Shown here: positions 28,094 to 39,900 of the stretch, piece after piece
Position numbering within the stretch: the first letter of the stretch is position 1
Layout: every line of letters begins with the position of its first letter
NCBI RefSeq assembly: GCF_000243315.1
Contig: NZ_JH597761.1
Span: 831,656 to 895,655 of the forward strand
DNA length: 64,000 nt
From: Metallosphaera yellowstonensis MK1
GTDB lineage: Archaea; Thermoproteota; Thermoprotei_A; Sulfolobales; Sulfolobaceae
Direction: 5' to 3'
Notes under the pieces: model-generated
The model's input: only the letters and a program-made list of their open reading frames with translations
What the model was told of the DNA's origin: nothing
The model's database searches: none
Made by a program: the position numbers and the translations under genes

Positions 28094-28640
28094 GGCTCCT
28101 GGTATAATGAGAGGAGTCCGTTATGACGACATATCCACGGGCCTCAGGGGGATAATCCCTAGTTATGCCGCCCGCATATATGACTCTAGCCAACTTGTCC
28201 ACCTCTAGCCTTTTATGCTGGCCTATGACTAACCAGTCCCATGGGCCGGCACCCACACTTTTTCTCAGCTGATCTATGTCGCCCTGATGCCCGTGAATTA
28301 TGTAATACTTCGCCGAAGAGACGTCTGCAATATACATGGTGGTGCCTATTATCTCCTCCCTGTACCTGGGTTCAGCCATGATACACTTTATGGCGTGCGG
28401 GTCCATGTCCCCCTGAATGTAAACCAACTGGGCCCACGGGGCTATACTCCTTATCACGTAAAGCACATCTATCACCCTCGGACACTCGTAGTCCCAATAG
28501 CATTGCGTAGTATCTCCATTGAGAACTATGGTCTCTGGTTCCTCCTTCTTTATAACGTTTGAGAGAACGCTCTCGATGTGTGGTTCGGGGAACCTTATGT
28601 TGCTTATGACCAGGATCTTCAAGGCTAGCTTCCCTCCCAA
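28083..28640 (-). CDS. Degenerate metallophosphoesterase
   Basis: A 185-residue calcineurin-like phosphoesterase fold. The expected first metal motif D-x-H is replaced by S-N-I-R in [11 protein letters not shown]; the second motif NGDTT keeps the Asp, the GNHD motif is GDMDPH and the late GHxH-type motif is HGHQGD. Loss of the first Asp and His suggests altered metal binding or a non-catalytic role. It overlaps the isoaspartyl-peptidase gene by 16 bases, and therefore sits in its operon. Confidence 0.7.
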   Translation of the reverse strand: MGGKLALKILVISNIRFPEPHIESVLSNVIKKEEPETIVLNGDTTQCYWDYECPRVIDVLYVIRSIAPWAQLVYIQGDMDPHAIKCIMAEPRYREEIIGTTMYIADVSSAKYYIIHGHQGDIDQLRKSVGAGPWDWLVIGQHKRLEVDKLARVIYAGGITRDYPPEARGYVVITDSSHYTRSLSH

Positions 28641-29443
28641 AACATGACTCTCTTACCCTGGTTCCACCTTACCCCTCTGGGCATAGCCTCGGTGTTGAAA
28701 CCCCACGAAGAGTTACCCTGATAGTCTAAGGCGATGATACCGAAGTTACCACTCCCGAAAGTCGAGGTCATCTTGCCAACCACTGCTCTAACTGCCTCTT
28801 CAAGCGGAAAGTCCATCCCCCTCAGCATGTCGACTTCCTTTGAAGGAAGGATCTTCAGGATCAGTTCCCCTACACCTGTACACGAAACAGCTACCCTTGA
28901 AGTCGCGTAGAACCCAGCTCCAGGGATGGGAGAGTCCCCCACTCTACCTGGGAGTTTTCCCCTTATTCCCCCAGTGCTCGTGGCAGCACTTAAACCACCT
29001 TCAGCGTCAAGAGCCACTGCTCCCACAGTATCGGAACCGTGCTCTACCCCTTCAATTCTCAGATCCTCCCATACTGTCCTCACCATGAGGGCGTGCTTCC
29101 CATCCCTCAGTACCTTCAGGGCCTCCCTCACTGGGTTCTTAGCTCTCACCGATGCTACAGCTCCCACTGACATGTCCCTCCCGTACATGACCCCGGCGTC
29201 CATTTCCACTTGACCTTCAGAGTTCTTTACGCTACCAATCCCAGCGTTAAAAATTCCAACGTCCTCCATGTACGACACAGCCTCCACGACAGCCTCCAGC
29301 GAGCTCCCCGTTCTGAATTCGGCATAACCTCTGTCCAGAGCTTCCCCTATCTCTCGTCTCACTCTGTCCTCTGCCGAGTTCCTCCAAGACCCTGCTCCCC
29401 CGTGGATCACGAGCACTGGAACAGTGAACTTCACAACAAGCAT
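28625..29443 (-). CDS. Isoaspartyl peptidase / L-asparaginase (Ntn hydrolase)
   Basis: A plant-type asparaginase that self-cleaves to expose a catalytic threonine. The threonine is in [11 protein letters not shown] (T150 counted from the upstream start at 29476), followed by the conserved SAATSTGG and [12 protein letters not shown] motifs. The N-terminal HGGAGSW is also typical. ATG 29443 is preferred over 29476 because a TATA-like run at 29464-29470 lies about 25 nt before it. The enzyme removes isoaspartyl residues from damaged peptides, useful in hot acid. Confidence 0.9.
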   Translation of the reverse strand: MLVVKFTVPVLVIHGGAGSWRNSAEDRVRREIGEALDRGYAEFRTGSSLEAVVEAVSYMEDVGIFNAGIGSVKNSEGQVEMDAGVMYGRDMSVGAVASVRAKNPVREALKVLRDGKHALMVRTVWEDLRIEGVEHGSDTVGAVALDAEGGLSAATSTGGIRGKLPGRVGDSPIPGAGFYATSRVAVSCTGVGELILKILPSKEVDMLRGMDFPLEEAVRAVVGKMTSTFGSGNFGIIALDYQGNSSWGFNTEAMPRGVRWNQGKRVMFWEGS

Positions 29444-29492
29444 GTTAGCATTAGATATTTTATTTTTTAACAACACCTATTAGGCGGTTAGC

Positions 29493-29993
29493 ATGAAGGA
29501 CTGGGAAGTGGCTGGAATCTCGCTTCTGCTCATACTCCTACCTGTCATCCCTGCACTGGTTGAGAGTTTCCTAGCTTTCGCTGTGGCGTCTACGGTGGGG
29601 TTTGTCATAGTCTCATATCTCCTCATGAGTTATAAGCCGTGGGAGAGCAGGACAAACAGCATAATATCGCTTTATTTCTCTGGCGTCTTCTCCTTCGGCC
29701 TAGCGTTCGGTGTCTTCTTAGCACTACCCCTACACTCGAGGCTTTACGGTCTCGTGGCGCTGATCGAGTCGATCCCGTTCTTAGTTTCGTTCTACTTCGC
29801 CACTAGGGGCGTGTGGAAGACAGTACTGAGCAAGGAGGTCCTCAGCTTGGGTGACGGTTACCTAGCTCTGGTTCTCGTGGTCCTTATAGGGGCGATAGTG
29901 GGAAGGTTCCTTCACAATTTCTATGAACTAGTTATACTCTATTCAGGTTTTCTCACAATGGGTTTCCTGGCCTTGCTCTACTTCAGGAAGTAG
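29493..29993 (+). CDS. Integral membrane protein of unknown function, 166 residues
   Basis: About five hydrophobic helices (roughly 6-24, 28-46, 58-80, 87-105, 120-165 as one or two) and few charged residues. No family was recognised. It lies 11 bases before the GGR-like flavoprotein and on the same strand, so it is the first gene of a three-gene unit ending with an Lrp-type regulator. A role in the membrane lipid or quinone pool would fit its partner but is inference. Confidence 0.6.
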   Translation: MKDWEVAGISLLLILLPVIPALVESFLAFAVASTVGFVIVSYLLMSYKPWESRTNSIISLYFSGVFSFGLAFGVFLALPLHSRLYGLVALIESIPFLVSFYFATRGVWKTVLSKEVLSLGDGYLALVLVVLIGAIVGRFLHNFYELVILYSGFLTMGFLALLYFRK

Positions 29994-30004
29994 GTGCCTT
30001 TCTT

Positions 30005-30997
30005 ATGAGGTTGGGGATAGTAGGGGGAGGTCCTGCAGGGATATCCCTAGCCTGGTTCCTTAAGGGGACTAAGATACAGGCTACCGTCTACGAGGGATTG
30101 GAGGACGTGGGGAAGAAACCTTGCGCCTGGGGCGTACTGAAGGGAATAGAGAGCTACCTGGAGTTGCCGAAGGAGGCTATATACAGCGAGATAAGAGGAT
30201 TCAGGATATTTTTGGACAACAAGCTGGTCTCCGAGGTGAGGGGAAGGGAAAGATTGGGATACATAGTGAATAAACCCCTCCTTCTCAAGAGGCTCGGGGA
30301 GAAGGTAGAGCTAAGATTGAACTCCAAGGTAGTTTTTGATAGAGAAGGGAAACTCAAGGTGAACGGGAAGGTGGAGGAGGTGGACAGGGTAGTTGTGGCG
30401 ACGGGACACTATAGCCTCGACAAGGGGGCTACGATCCCAGCAATTCAGTACATAACGGACCTTCCTTTCGACCCTGAGATCGTAGACATGTACTTCTATT
30501 CCGACCTCCTGGGCTACGGCTGGATATTTCCTGACCCAAATGGAGCTAAGATAGGAGTTGGAGGATACGCTGAGATCCCCTTCCTCATGGAGAAACTGAA
30601 AGGACTGACCAGAGGGAAGATAATGTCCTTCCACGGAGCTAGAGTTGCGGACAACGGGATCATAGAGGATAGGTTGAACGGTAGGTACGTTGGAGAAGCC
30701 CTTGGAGCCGTGTACGCCGTGACTGGAGAGGGGATAAGACCTTCAATAATTACGTCCAAGATAATGGCGGACTCTCTCCTGGAGGGGAAGGACTTCGGAA
30801 AGGAGATGAGGAGGAGTAAGATCTACTGGACACTCAAGGTTCACGCAGACGTCATCAGGAGAGCCAAGGCGAGTAACTCGGTGAAAGGACTAGAAAGAGT
30901 ATTACTCAAGGCAGATCCCAAGTTGGTGATCAAGTTCGCTATGGGCGATTTTGGGAAGCTAGATCTTATTAAACTGTTCGGAAGTGCTATAATATGA
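30005..30997 (+). CDS. GGR-like FAD-dependent oxidoreductase
   Basis: A 330-residue relative of geranylgeranyl reductase: FAD loop [16 protein letters not shown] at the N-terminus, the KKPCAWG motif (about 40-46) in place of the KPCGD of true GGR, and [10 protein letters not shown] as the second FAD site. It is 120 residues shorter than the GGR at 25972. The changed C-x-W-G site suggests a different isoprenoid substrate, for example a quinone side chain. Its stop overlaps the start of the Lrp gene (ATGA). Confidence 0.75.
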   Translation: MRLGIVGGGPAGISLAWFLKGTKIQATVYEGLEDVGKKPCAWGVLKGIESYLELPKEAIYSEIRGFRIFLDNKLVSEVRGRERLGYIVNKPLLLKRLGEKVELRLNSKVVFDREGKLKVNGKVEEVDRVVVATGHYSLDKGATIPAIQYITDLPFDPEIVDMYFYSDLLGYGWIFPDPNGAKIGVGGYAEIPFLMEKLKGLTRGKIMSFHGARVADNGIIEDRLNGRYVGEALGAVYAVTGEGIRPSIITSKIMADSLLEGKDFGKEMRRSKIYWTLKVHADVIRRAKASNSVKGLERVLLKADPKLVIKFAMGDFGKLDLIKLFGSAII

Positions 30998-31461
30998 ACG
31001 AGCATTACTATTTAGACGACGTAGACAGGAAGATAATAAAAATATTACAGAGGGACTCTAGGACTCCCTTCTCCAGGCTAGCCAAGATGCTCAACCTCAG
31101 CGAATCAACTATCCACATGAGGGTAAAGAGGTTAGTTAACGAGGGAGTGATCAGGAACTTCGGGATTGACGTTGATCTGGACAGGATCGGGTTAAACGTG
31201 CTCGCCTTCGTCCTCATAAAGGCTGAGCCCAAGAAGTACGAGGAGATACTGAAGAAGCTGTCAGAGAGTAAAGAGATTTTTGATATTTACGACGTCACAG
31301 GAGAGTTCTATGCTCTACTTAAGGTTAGAGTGAAATCCAGGGAGGAACTCGCCAAGGTATTGGATTTCGTCGGTAAGTTAGATGGTGTAACATCTACGTA
31401 TACCATGGTTGTCCTGAGGACCATTAAGGAGAAGAAATTCTTGGACGACGATCCCACGTAG
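30994..31461 (+). CDS. Lrp/AsnC-family transcription regulator
   Basis: A 155-residue regulator with an N-terminal winged helix ([20 protein letters not shown], then a recognition helix around [15 protein letters not shown]) and a C-terminal RAM ligand-binding domain (from about 65). Archaeal Lrp proteins sense amino acids or other small molecules. Translation is coupled to the GGR-like gene by a four-base overlap, so it may regulate that operon. Confidence 0.9.
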   Translation: MNEHYYLDDVDRKIIKILQRDSRTPFSRLAKMLNLSESTIHMRVKRLVNEGVIRNFGIDVDLDRIGLNVLAFVLIKAEPKKYEEILKKLSESKEIFDIYDVTGEFYALLKVRVKSREELAKVLDFVGKLDGVTSTYTMVVLRTIKEKKFLDDDPT

Positions 31462-31509
31462 GATCAGGGCGAGAGCTCCACATCACAGCTCAGACGGTTT
31501 AGCTTGTCC

Positions 31510-32406
31510 TCATTTCCTGATCCTCTCTACGAGGAGGTCAACTATGTGCTTTGCTGGGTTTATGGATGTGGCTGCCTGGAAACCCTTCCATAGAGGGGCT
31601 GCGTTGACTTCCAAGACTTTGTAACCTCCCTCCAGGTCTTCCACGATGTCTACTCCCGCGTACTCCAGGCCTAGGATCTTCGTCGCCTTTACGCTTATTT
31701 CCTCCACCTCACTTAACTCTGGGGGACTCATGGCCTGCACGAGAGCGCCCTGTGCAACGTTCGTCTTCCAGTTATCCTGAGACATCCTGTATATACTCCC
31801 CAACATTCTCTCCCCGACCACGAATGCCCTTATGTCCCTGTTGGGCTTCTTCACGTATTTCTGGACGTAAACCGGTTGATTCACAGATAGAATGGACCTG
31901 GCTATCCTGAAGGCCACATCTGGGTCGCTCACCTTAACCGAGCCCAACCCCAAACTCCCGATGAGGGGTTTTATGACTACCTCACCCCACTCCTGCACTA
32001 GCCTCATTATCTCCATGGGCTCCTCGACAATGGCCGTAGGAGGGACGTCTACACCGTGCTTTGCCAACGTGGATATGCTAGCGAACTTGTCCCTGGCCAG
32101 TAACATGGAAGAAACCGAGTTCATCATCTTCACCCCAGAATTCTCAACTTCCCTGAGCATATCGATCCTCCTGACCATCTGCTCGATGGTCGTGAGGAAA
32201 CCGAGGTTCCTCAGGAGAGCCCCATCCAGTTCCAATTTCCTCCCAGAGTAACTAGTCTTGACTCCTCCCTGCACATAGGCGTTGATTCTGGAAACTCTAA
32301 TGTAGTAGGCAGTATGACCCCGGGACTTTATCTCCATAAGAAGTTGCTTGGAGGCCTCCGTGATCTTCTGAGACTCATGTATTACTGCTATTTTAAGCAA
32401 TTGCAC
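31510..32406 (-). CDS. RimK-like ATP-grasp ligase
   Basis: A 298-residue ATP-grasp enzyme. The domain order is an N-terminal Rossmann-like part (1-100), the ATP-binding lysine region [15 protein letters not shown] (near 143-157) and the metal-binding [13 protein letters not shown] and [12 protein letters not shown] motifs near 245-275. The family adds amino acids, often glutamate, to a protein or cofactor; archaeal relatives include the MptN and LysX types. Which substrate it uses is unknown. It is followed by the polyprenyl synthase on the same strand with a 16-base gap. Confidence 0.8.
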   Translation of the reverse strand: MQLLKIAVIHESQKITEASKQLLMEIKSRGHTAYYIRVSRINAYVQGGVKTSYSGRKLELDGALLRNLGFLTTIEQMVRRIDMLREVENSGVKMMNSVSSMLLARDKFASISTLAKHGVDVPPTAIVEEPMEIMRLVQEWGEVVIKPLIGSLGLGSVKVSDPDVAFRIARSILSVNQPVYVQKYVKKPNRDIRAFVVGERMLGSIYRMSQDNWKTNVAQGALVQAMSPPELSEVEEISVKATKILGLEYAGVDIVEDLEGGYKVLEVNAAPLWKGFQAATSINPAKHIVDLLVERIRK

Positions 32407-32422
32407 TCATGTGGAAGGGCTT

Positions 32423-33271
32423 CTAAAACATTTTATACTTTATTCCGGCCTCTCCCAACAGACCGAACGCCAAAAAGTCCGGAAGAGCTACAAGCCAGTC
32501 CCCATATTCTCCAGTTAAAGGAAGGGATTTGATTATGCCAAGGTAATGGTTCTTTAACCTCTCGTAATTCTGTCTCACGAAAGGCTCCACTTTACCAGAT
32601 GTGAGGTTGAACAGCTGTCTCGCACTTCCCACCAACTTTTCCGTATCCTGGGTCACGCAATCCACGTAGTCATCCACGATCTGATATATTATTCCCAGAT
32701 CCTTGCCTGCGTCCAGTAGTCTCTCTAGAAGATCCACCCTATTTGAGGAGAACGAAGAGAGCATAGCAGGCAACTTGAAGAGGGAGGCCGTCTTCAGCTC
32801 CACAGTCTCAAGATAGTCGCTGTCCTTTCCGTACATATCCTTAAGGGCGCCTATCGCTGTATCCTTCCAGAGCTCTATGCTGATCTTCAGGGCCTTATCT
32901 CCATAGGTTGATATAATGTTTAGGGCCGTAGGGATCAAGTAATTGGACACGAATATGACCTTCCTGTTTGTGTAAACTGCCCAAGCAGCCTTTGCCCCCC
33001 TCCTCACCTCATCGTAATCGACTATGTCGTCCAAGGCAAGTGAGGCCGAGTGTAGGATCTCCGTGGCGAGAGCTCCGGCGTAGGCCTCGCTCTCCTGTCC
33101 TCCTAAGGCACCGTTAAAGAGGAACATTAAGGTACCCCTGAACCTCTTCCCGTCCCTCATGATATACTTTGACATCTCCATGACTTCCCAATCCTTGGAG
33201 TCCTTTACGAACTTGTCAACCAACTCATCTATGATCGTCCTACTCCTGAACCAATATTCCAGAAGATCCAA
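32423..33271 (-). CDS. Polyprenyl diphosphate synthase (probably medium-chain)
   Basis: A 282-residue trans-prenyltransferase. The first Asp-rich motif is D81-D-I-V-D85, and the second is VDDYVD near 198-203; chain-length residues before the first motif (HSASLAL) are small. Size and motif spacing match the Sulfolobus hexaprenyl diphosphate synthase used for the caldariella-quinone side chain, rather than the longer GGPP synthase. This assignment to product length is inference. It lies between the RimK-like gene and an unknown gene, close to mtnP. Confidence 0.85.
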   Translation of the reverse strand: MDLLEYWFRSRTIIDELVDKFVKDSKDWEVMEMSKYIMRDGKRFRGTLMFLFNGALGGQESEAYAGALATEILHSASLALDDIVDYDEVRRGAKAAWAVYTNRKVIFVSNYLIPTALNIISTYGDKALKISIELWKDTAIGALKDMYGKDSDYLETVELKTASLFKLPAMLSSFSSNRVDLLERLLDAGKDLGIIYQIVDDYVDCVTQDTEKLVGSARQLFNLTSGKVEPFVRQNYERLKNHYLGIIKSLPLTGEYGDWLVALPDFLAFGLLGEAGIKYKMF

Positions 33272-33277
33272 GACCCA

Positions 33278-34027
33278 TCAGCTTCCTGAACTGTTTTTTA
33301 AAATGTAAAACATTATACTTAAATATATAGGAGCAGTGAGAGGATCAGTATTCAGCTGTAGCTCCCTCACGTTCTTTCCTTCGCTTCTCAGTTTAAAGAT
33401 CAGTCTTCTAGCAGTCATAGAGTCCACACCAGTATAAATTACGATAGGGTCAGAAAAGTACTTATCGTAAAATGTCTTTACTGGGAAACCTAGCTCTGAT
33501 TGTATTACTGACCTCGCTGGCTGGAGAACCGGAGAGAGCACGTATTCTCCTCCTCTCAGGGCCGTGATCTTGTCTGAGAACCAGTCCCAGGAGTCTGAGA
33601 GGTTCAATTCCTCTCTAAGTCTTCTCGCCCTCGGGGTCTCACTCGTGGAGGAGACCCAGGAGAGGAGGGAGAGGGCCATGTTCACCTGGCAAGCCTCTCC
33701 GTGGAGAGTCGTGACCTTGAAGTCCCCTCTAACCTTCACCTCCTTTAGGCAGGTTAGCAAGTAACCCTTAACGCCCAGGACGTGATAGTTGTCCACTACC
33801 TCCCTCACTTCGGCCTCGTCACTGACCATGAACACAACGTCTTCCTGATCAACGTAAGGGGAGTCCAGGAAGGCGAAATCGTAGAGGCTCATGGTCTTGA
33901 CCGTCCTTCCCAGAAGTGCCACAACAGCTCGAGATAGAGTATAGGCTGGGAGATCCATGCCCACCCCGTAAACCACCACACCAAAGTTCCCAAGGGAGAG
34001 CTTAGATGAGGAGAACTTCCTAATCAC
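33278..34027 (-). CDS. Unknown protein with a possible SIS-like N-terminal fold
   Basis: About 250 residues, no recognised family. The start region [21 protein letters not shown] and the glycine-rich [19 protein letters not shown] segment recall a sugar-isomerase (SIS) or nucleotide-binding fold, but key motifs are missing. The frame is open to 34063; GTG 34027 is preferred because it overlaps the mtnP stop (GTGA) and suggests coupled translation. It lies between mtnP and the polyprenyl synthase gene. Confidence 0.55.
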   Translation of the reverse strand: MIRKFSSSKLSLGNFGVVVYGVGMDLPAYTLSRAVVALLGRTVKTMSLYDFAFLDSPYVDQEDVVFMVSDEAEVREVVDNYHVLGVKGYLLTCLKEVKVRGDFKVTTLHGEACQVNMALSLLSWVSSTSETPRARRLREELNLSDSWDWFSDKITALRGGEYVLSPVLQPARSVIQSELGFPVKTFYDKYFSDPIVIYTGVDSMTARRLIFKLRSEGKNVRELQLNTDPLTAPIYLSIMFYILKNSSGS

Positions 34028-34830
34028 ATCAGGGCCGTCTTCAGGGAATTGCAACAGGAACACTCTCCCTCGTCTGGGTTCTCGGGCAGGGAACCTATCA
34101 CCTCTCTCAGTAACGACTTAGCCTTAGCCGTGTTCTCTGCCATTACCTTCGATACTTCCTCTGCCGTCACAGGTCTGTCGGCAAACACGTCGTAGTCTGT
34201 AACCATGGCCAAGGTGGAGTAACACATCTGTGCCTCACAGGCCAGGTTGACCTCAGGGACTAACGTCATTCCTATGATGTCTGCCTTAAACACGTCTTTC
34301 CATAGGATACTTTCAGCCCTAGTGGAGAACCTTGGGCCTTCAATACAAACGTACGTTCCCCTCTCGTGAACAGTGATTCCTTGCTTCCTTGCAGACTCTA
34401 TCACTAACTTTCTAAGATGATTGCAGAAGGGGTTGGCCATGGAGACGTGAGCCACCACTGGACCGTCGTAGAAGGTGTAATCTCTACCCTTTGTCATGTC
34501 AATGAACTGATCCGGGACCACGAAGTCACCCGGTTTATAGTCCATTCTTAAACTTCCCACGGCAGAGACCGAGATTACCCACTTAACGCCGAGTTCCTTC
34601 AAGGCCCACATATTAGCCCTGTAATTTATCCTGTGAGGGGGAATCCTATGTCTCCTGCCGTGCCTGGGAAGGAAAGCGACCCTCCTGCCTTCAAGTTCAC
34701 CTACGGTGACGAAATCGCTTGGCTCACCGTAAGGCGTGTAAATCTTCAATTCCTTCACATTGGAAAATATCCCGGGGTCGTAAAGCCCTGACCCGCCTAT
34801 CACCCCTATTAGTACCTTACCCTCTGACAT
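34024..34830 (-). CDS. mtnP: S-methyl-5-prime-thioadenosine phosphorylase II
   Basis: A 268-residue nucleoside phosphorylase of the MTAPII type. The phosphate loop GGSGLYDPG is at 11-19, RHGRRH at about 55-60, and the catalytic region reads [22 protein letters not shown]. The C-terminal [10 protein letters not shown] contains the CxC disulfide motif that stabilises the Sulfolobus enzyme. It splits methylthioadenosine, a by-product of polyamine synthesis, to adenine and a sugar phosphate that feeds methionine salvage. Confidence 0.95.
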   Translation of the reverse strand: MSEGKVLIGVIGGSGLYDPGIFSNVKELKIYTPYGEPSDFVTVGELEGRRVAFLPRHGRRHRIPPHRINYRANMWALKELGVKWVISVSAVGSLRMDYKPGDFVVPDQFIDMTKGRDYTFYDGPVVAHVSMANPFCNHLRKLVIESARKQGITVHERGTYVCIEGPRFSTRAESILWKDVFKADIIGMTLVPEVNLACEAQMCYSTLAMVTDYDVFADRPVTAEEVSKVMAENTAKAKSLLREVIGSLPENPDEGECSCCNSLKTALM

Positions 34831-34875
34831 CCTGATAGAGCAGTAGTGTGCGGTTAAAAACCAAATCCCTCGTGC

Positions 34876-35427
34876 TCACCCTTTCTTGCTTAGGAGATAG
34901 AAGAGGGCATTTTCCTCTTGGTAGCTCACCTGCTGGAACCCCACCAGTTCTCTCCTCTCCCTTCTCACTATGACTGGATCTACCAGTAAAAACAGGCCTT
35001 TGTCGCTCAAGACCCTACTAACTTCTGAGAACAGATTCTGTCTCTCCTCTTTCCTGAGGTTGTAGACGAACATGACGGAGTACACGAAGGAAAAACTCCC
35101 ATTAGGGAAGGGGAGCCTCAGGGTAGGTCTCTCGATCTTCCCCACCTCGATTGAAGCCCCCTCCTCCCTAGCGTTTTGGAGGGCCAGCTGCATGGGGAAC
35201 TCGTCCCACAGATCAACAGCCACTATCTTCTTTCCCCAAGTCTTCGACAGCCTGTTAGTTATGAGGCAGTTACCACAGCCCAGGTCAAGTATACCATCCT
35301 CCGTTCTGTATTGGGCGAGCTTCCTGGCTATGAACTCCTCCTCATCTAGGGTTATCCCCATCCTCCTTACTGGGAAATACGTGGGCATCGAACAATATAA
35401 CTGATAGCAACACTTATTAGATTTCAC
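34876..35427 (-). CDS. Class I SAM-dependent methyltransferase
   Basis: A 183-residue protein with the SAM-binding loop ILDLGCGNCLITNRLS (about 46-61), acidic ribose-binding VAVDLWDE and post-III SFSFVYSVMFVYNLRKE region. The shape is that of small-molecule or tRNA methyltransferases of the class I type. The start ATG 35427 may be too early; an internal M (about residue 14) is possible. It lies downstream of a transposon scar and upstream of mtnP. Confidence 0.75.
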   Translation of the reverse strand: MKSNKCCYQLYCSMPTYFPVRRMGITLDEEEFIARKLAQYRTEDGILDLGCGNCLITNRLSKTWGKKIVAVDLWDEFPMQLALQNAREEGASIEVGKIERPTLRLPFPNGSFSFVYSVMFVYNLRKEERQNLFSEVSRVLSDKGLFLLVDPVIVRRERRELVGFQQVSYQEENALFYLLSKKG

Positions 35428-35438
35428 CCTTACTTATA

Positions 35439-35597
35439 TGGGGTTCAGGCTTCATAGGATTTCATAATATTTAATGTCAATTCTCAGCCCTTGGGCTTCA
35501 CCGGAGTCACGGGGAAACCAGTTACCCCCCCCCCAGCTGGGTAACTCCAACCCACCTACTCCCAGTGAGAGTGAGAGAGGTGGGGAGACCCGCACAT
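35439..35597 (-). mobile_element. TnpB-element right-end scar
   Basis: Read on the minus strand, this segment runs from GTGCGGGTCTCCCC through GAAGCCCAAGGGCTGAG to ATGAAATCCTATGAAGCC followed by TGAACCCC. The same string, with changes, ends the regions at 42420-42570 and 52790-52862. These ends belong to IS200/IS605- or IS607-type elements, whose right end is the part that gives rise to the guide (omega) RNA of TnpB. No TnpB gene remains here, so it is a scar. It directly precedes the decayed IS at 35607. Confidence 0.6.
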
Positions 35598-35606
35598 TTT
35601 AAGGTA

Positions 35607-36755
35607 CAGCAGTTATGGGACTTTAACGTAACTTAAAGATTTTTATCAGCCCCGGCGGTCCGCCTAAATGACGTTCGAGAGCCTGAGGAACGCCTCCACG
35701 CTCCTCAGGTTCAGCTCCCCCACCAGCTCCCTGACGACGTTGTTGACGGTGAAGATCGCGAGGTAGCCCTGAAGCCTCCTCCAGAAGGACGAGTCCCAGG
35801 GCCTTGACGTCCCTGTGGAGCTCCTCGATCTCCCACCTCATCCTCCAGGCCTCCTCGATCTCCTCCTCGCTGAGCGAGAGGTCGGTCGTGTAGACGGTCG
35901 TGTAGAGGTACCTCCTTGCGTGTGTCCTGGAGGAGTCACGTTTATGTTCCCGGACTAGCAACTTCACCGTAATCGCTCGGTCTCCCAGGGTCAGGGAGAC
36001 GAAGTAGACTCCGGGGGATATCCCACTGGGAGGTGTCCCTCCACCTCCTCGAGGGTCCCCTGAGCCGACCCTGAGCTCGGTTGGACCTGAGCTCCGACAC
36101 CACGTTGTCCGTCACGAGCTTCTCGGACAGTACTGGGGTCGAAGACGACCCTGGCTACCGGAAGCGCCCCTTGAGCACGTCCAACATCCGGCCACCTCGA
36201 TCTTGGTCTTAAACTCGGTGACCCTCACAAATCCAACATCTTCCTCACGGCGTAGGGGAAACCGTGAACGTCCTGCCCGTGGAGAGGTCCACTATCACGA
36301 CCGTGAGGAGCTTGACCCGCTCAAACCTCCCGTGGGTGTGGCAGTAGATCCAGTAGTTCTCGGGGGCTCACGTCCCTCCCCCTGGAGCGTCGTGGTCCAC
36401 GGTGTCGTCTATGATGACGGCCACCTGACCCTTCACCAGTCTGACAGGACCTCCAGTCCCTCCGCGCGTCGTCGAGTTCTCCCAACGCCCCCAGCAGGTT
36501 TGAGTAGTCCAACCCGAACGTCTCGGCCGCGTTCCTCACGCTGGCCCTCCCACCTACCGGGATCATGAGGACTAGCGCTAATTAACCTTCCTGCTCCTCC
36601 CCTGACCACGCCCAGCCTGTTGACCTCCCTGACCGGCCTCTCCCTAGCGAACTCGATCGATCCCTTTCCGCACCTTCTCAGCAGGACGACGTCAAAAAAC
36701 TTCTCGCTAATACCGACTTTCCTGTATTACCTCCTTAAGATTCCCACAATTGCTG
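35607..36755 (-). mobile_element. Decayed ISC1217-like element, copy 2
   Basis: A minus-strand relative of the intact IS at 7789, about 1149 bp. The 14-bp end CAGCAGTTATGGGA is perfect at 35607-35620, and the other end is TCCCACAATTGCTG (36742-36755) with two changes. The transposase frame is broken by several frameshifts and small deletions; the best remaining pieces cover the C-terminal third (35623-35967) and an N-terminal piece near 36321-36566. No target duplication is evident. It cannot make a transposase, but its ends may still be recognisable. Confidence 0.85.
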
Positions 36756-36929
36756 ACCAGAGAAAATTGAGGGTCACATCACTTTTTAGATTTTGTCTTG
36801 GTTTCAAGGCCGTTAACGAAAAGCCCCGTACTGCTGGATCACAAACCCCCGTCCATTGCATTCTCAGGTCCAGGACGCGAAGGATGGACAGACGTGTAAG
36901 TCACCCTTCCCCACTAGATAGTATCGCTC
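36756..36929. other. Gap between decayed IS and sedolisin gene
   Basis: These 174 bases have no convincing gene. They contain a T-rich stretch near 36780-36800, which could end transcription of the sedolisin gene coming from the right. Confidence 0.35.
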
Positions 36930-39900
36930 TCAACCTTTCCTCCTCTCACTTACCCAGATGTACAAAGCCACCATTAGTCCCACAATTAGTATTGCGATAC
37001 TCACGTACACGTTACTCTGGTTACTTTGAACTTGTGAAGTTGGGGAGGGCGTGTGTTGAACTTCATTGGATGTCGTCAGGATCTGTGATGGCGTTATTGC
37101 CGTGTTGTTTAGAATCGATCCGTTTACAATTGAATAGTGGAACACTTGGGTATTGACCAGGCTGACTGTGGCGTTTATCACAGTGAGATTATAGACCATG
37201 GAATTGACAAGCGTGGCATTATGCCCTATGATTCTGGCGTTAACTACGTAGAGATTGTAGCCAGAGGTTCCGTTGAAAAACGGTGTATAGACGTAGGGCA
37301 TGAGGGTAAACGAGGCTAGGGGTCGAGGAACCACATTTAATGTCACGTAGTCCAAGACAGATGACGTGTTCGTGGGAATGCCATCATAAGAGACGCCATC
37401 CAAGTAGATTTGCCACTCGCCAGATAGGGCATAAGGGGAGAGTCCCAAACTATTGGCAGTAGTACCCGAGGGCAGGGTAAAGTTGCCCACCCAGGTTCCG
37501 TTCACATACTCCATTGGTACAGAGAAGCCTATGCTGAGGGTGTCGAATGAGTCCTGAAGGTAGGAGGGTATCAGAAAGGCTGTTAGAGTGCCATACTTGA
37601 CTGGGGTTCCGTTGGAATACGTAATCTCGGCATTGACGGTATAGGTGGAGTTCTGAAGTGCGGTTTCCTGAAGTCCAAGGAGAGACACCCTAAGTGAGGA
37701 GGGAGCCACGTAGATCTGGGCTACACCTACTCCCGTCGCAGTATAATTCGTGAAGTTATAACTGGCTCTGGCTACCAGGTAATAGTATCCAGGTGGAACA
37801 CTGCTGGGCAAGGACATCTCCAACACGTAAAATTGGCCGAAGTTAGTCTCAACGGAGTTCACTGTGGTATTGAAAACGCTCCTGTTATTGCTCACGAACT
37901 CTACCGTGACGTTCGGAGATCCCAAGGTCTCCGCGAAAACTACCAACGTGAAATTCTGTCCCGGCGTCACGACTACCGGTTCGGTTGCAACCCCAGGAAC
38001 TACGTAGGGGACGACGTATATACCACCTACGAACTCGTCGAACCCGAACACCCCTGGGACCCTCACCACGTAAATGCCTCCCACCATTGAGGAGTTGAAA
38101 TTAAAGGAGCCAAAGACGTAATTTGAAGCGTTAGAAATTTGCACTCCATATCTCGTGAAATTCAAGGTCAAAGGATGGCTGAGTACGACGCTACTTACCT
38201 CCTTCTGGGAATTTGTGACCGGATCATAGGAGTAGAGTACTGCCCTGAACTGTGCACTCGAGGTGGCTACGGACCCGTTAGGATAGGTCAACTGAACCAA
38301 CACGGGGAGATTGCCAGGTTCTGGGTATATTGCAACCTGAGGAAGGAGGAAGAGGCCCTGCAAACCTACGGTGAAATAGGCACCTGCTTCCTGGGTTCCC
38401 TGCTGTACTACAACCTCTTGGACTCCAGAACCCGAGGCCTTGAACTCCCCGATCCAGTAGGTGCCGTTAAACACTAAGTTGATCTGTTCCCCCTTAGTAC
38501 CGTTGAAGATGAAGGCAGTTAGGGGACCTTGACCAGTGGCGTTAACTATAACCCTAACCGTTTGACCGTCTAGGTAAGTCGTGTTATCTACAGCGACGGA
38601 GAGTCCTCCACTCCTCGTTATCATTTTCACAAAGTATCCTGCGTTTATGTAGCCCAGTCCAGTCACGGGGTTAGGTACTCCCTCGGCCACATATGGGGTA
38701 TTGTAACCATAGGTTACCGGTACCAGGGCCTTAGTCCCGTTGAGCTTATATATCAAGGGGTTTACGAACCCTAACCTTCCATGTATTTGATCGGCCAAAG
38801 CTATTATGCTAGAGACTAGAGGTGAGGACAGCGAGGTTCCGCCAACAAGATACGTGTTGTTGTAATAGTAAAGGACGGGGACACCGGTGAATGGATTACC
38901 GTCAGCCACCACGTCTGGAACCATCCTTTGACCCTCCAGTCCTTGATACCAAGGTGAAGGGAAAATCACGCTGAATCCCCCAGTGGTGGCTCCGTACACG
39001 CTCTCTCCGCTCCACGCGGATTGAACAGATCCCTGGTCTGTGTAATACACAGACGTTCCTCCCACGGATAGAACGTAGGGATCTGAAGCTGGAAGGATCA
39101 GGTCTCCCAGAGGAGAGAGGTAAAAGTTATACCCGTTTCCTCCGGCGTCTCCGCTGGAGGCAACGAACGTTATTCCCTCAACTTCCCCTAGCCAATATTC
39201 GTATGTGAGGGACTGAATCATGGACAGTGGTACGAGGCCTAAAGCTACGTATATCTCAGGTATACCGAAGCTCTGAGACAGCACTGAAACCCTATCCTGT
39301 TTATCCACGTAGGCTATGGCTGCAGGGAGGGAGACGTTGGGGTTGGCGACGTACAATATTATACCTGCACCTGGGGCTAAAACGTGGGCGTACTCCACGT
39401 CCAGGGAGATCTCCAGGGCCCATCCCGTAGTTATCCCGTCATTGGGGTTGTAAGCCCCTATGCTCTGCACCTGGAAGAATGGAGGGTTGCTCAGGTTATA
39501 GATGGAGTCGAAGTCCTTCAGTTGCTGTTGGATGTAGGGATCTCCGTAGAAGTCCAGTATCCCTATGGTAACGTTAGTTCCATTCACCCCCCTTGACAGG
39601 AGCGGAGTAACGTTATAGACTTTCTGCAGTTGCTTAGGTGTGACCTGAGAGAAGGCTACGGCCTGAGTTATATTATACAGGGTCACAGGTCTCTCCAGTA
39701 ACGCCTGTGTAACGTTAGACGAGAACACCAACGAGTTTGATACTAAGGGAGACGTGACTCCTTGATACTCGTAGAAGGTCTTATCGTGAAACTTGATCAC
39801 CACGAACTCTCCACCCAATGCCCTCTCAAACTGTCCCACAGTGCCCGTCGCCTCTATGACGTTGAGGTAAGAAGTTGTGTATATTCCGAACTTAGAAAGA

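Noticed and set aside
36203-36568. 121-codon open frame inside the decayed IS, plus strand
   Set aside because: It is antisense to the transposase pseudogene and arises from the G/C-rich codon pattern.
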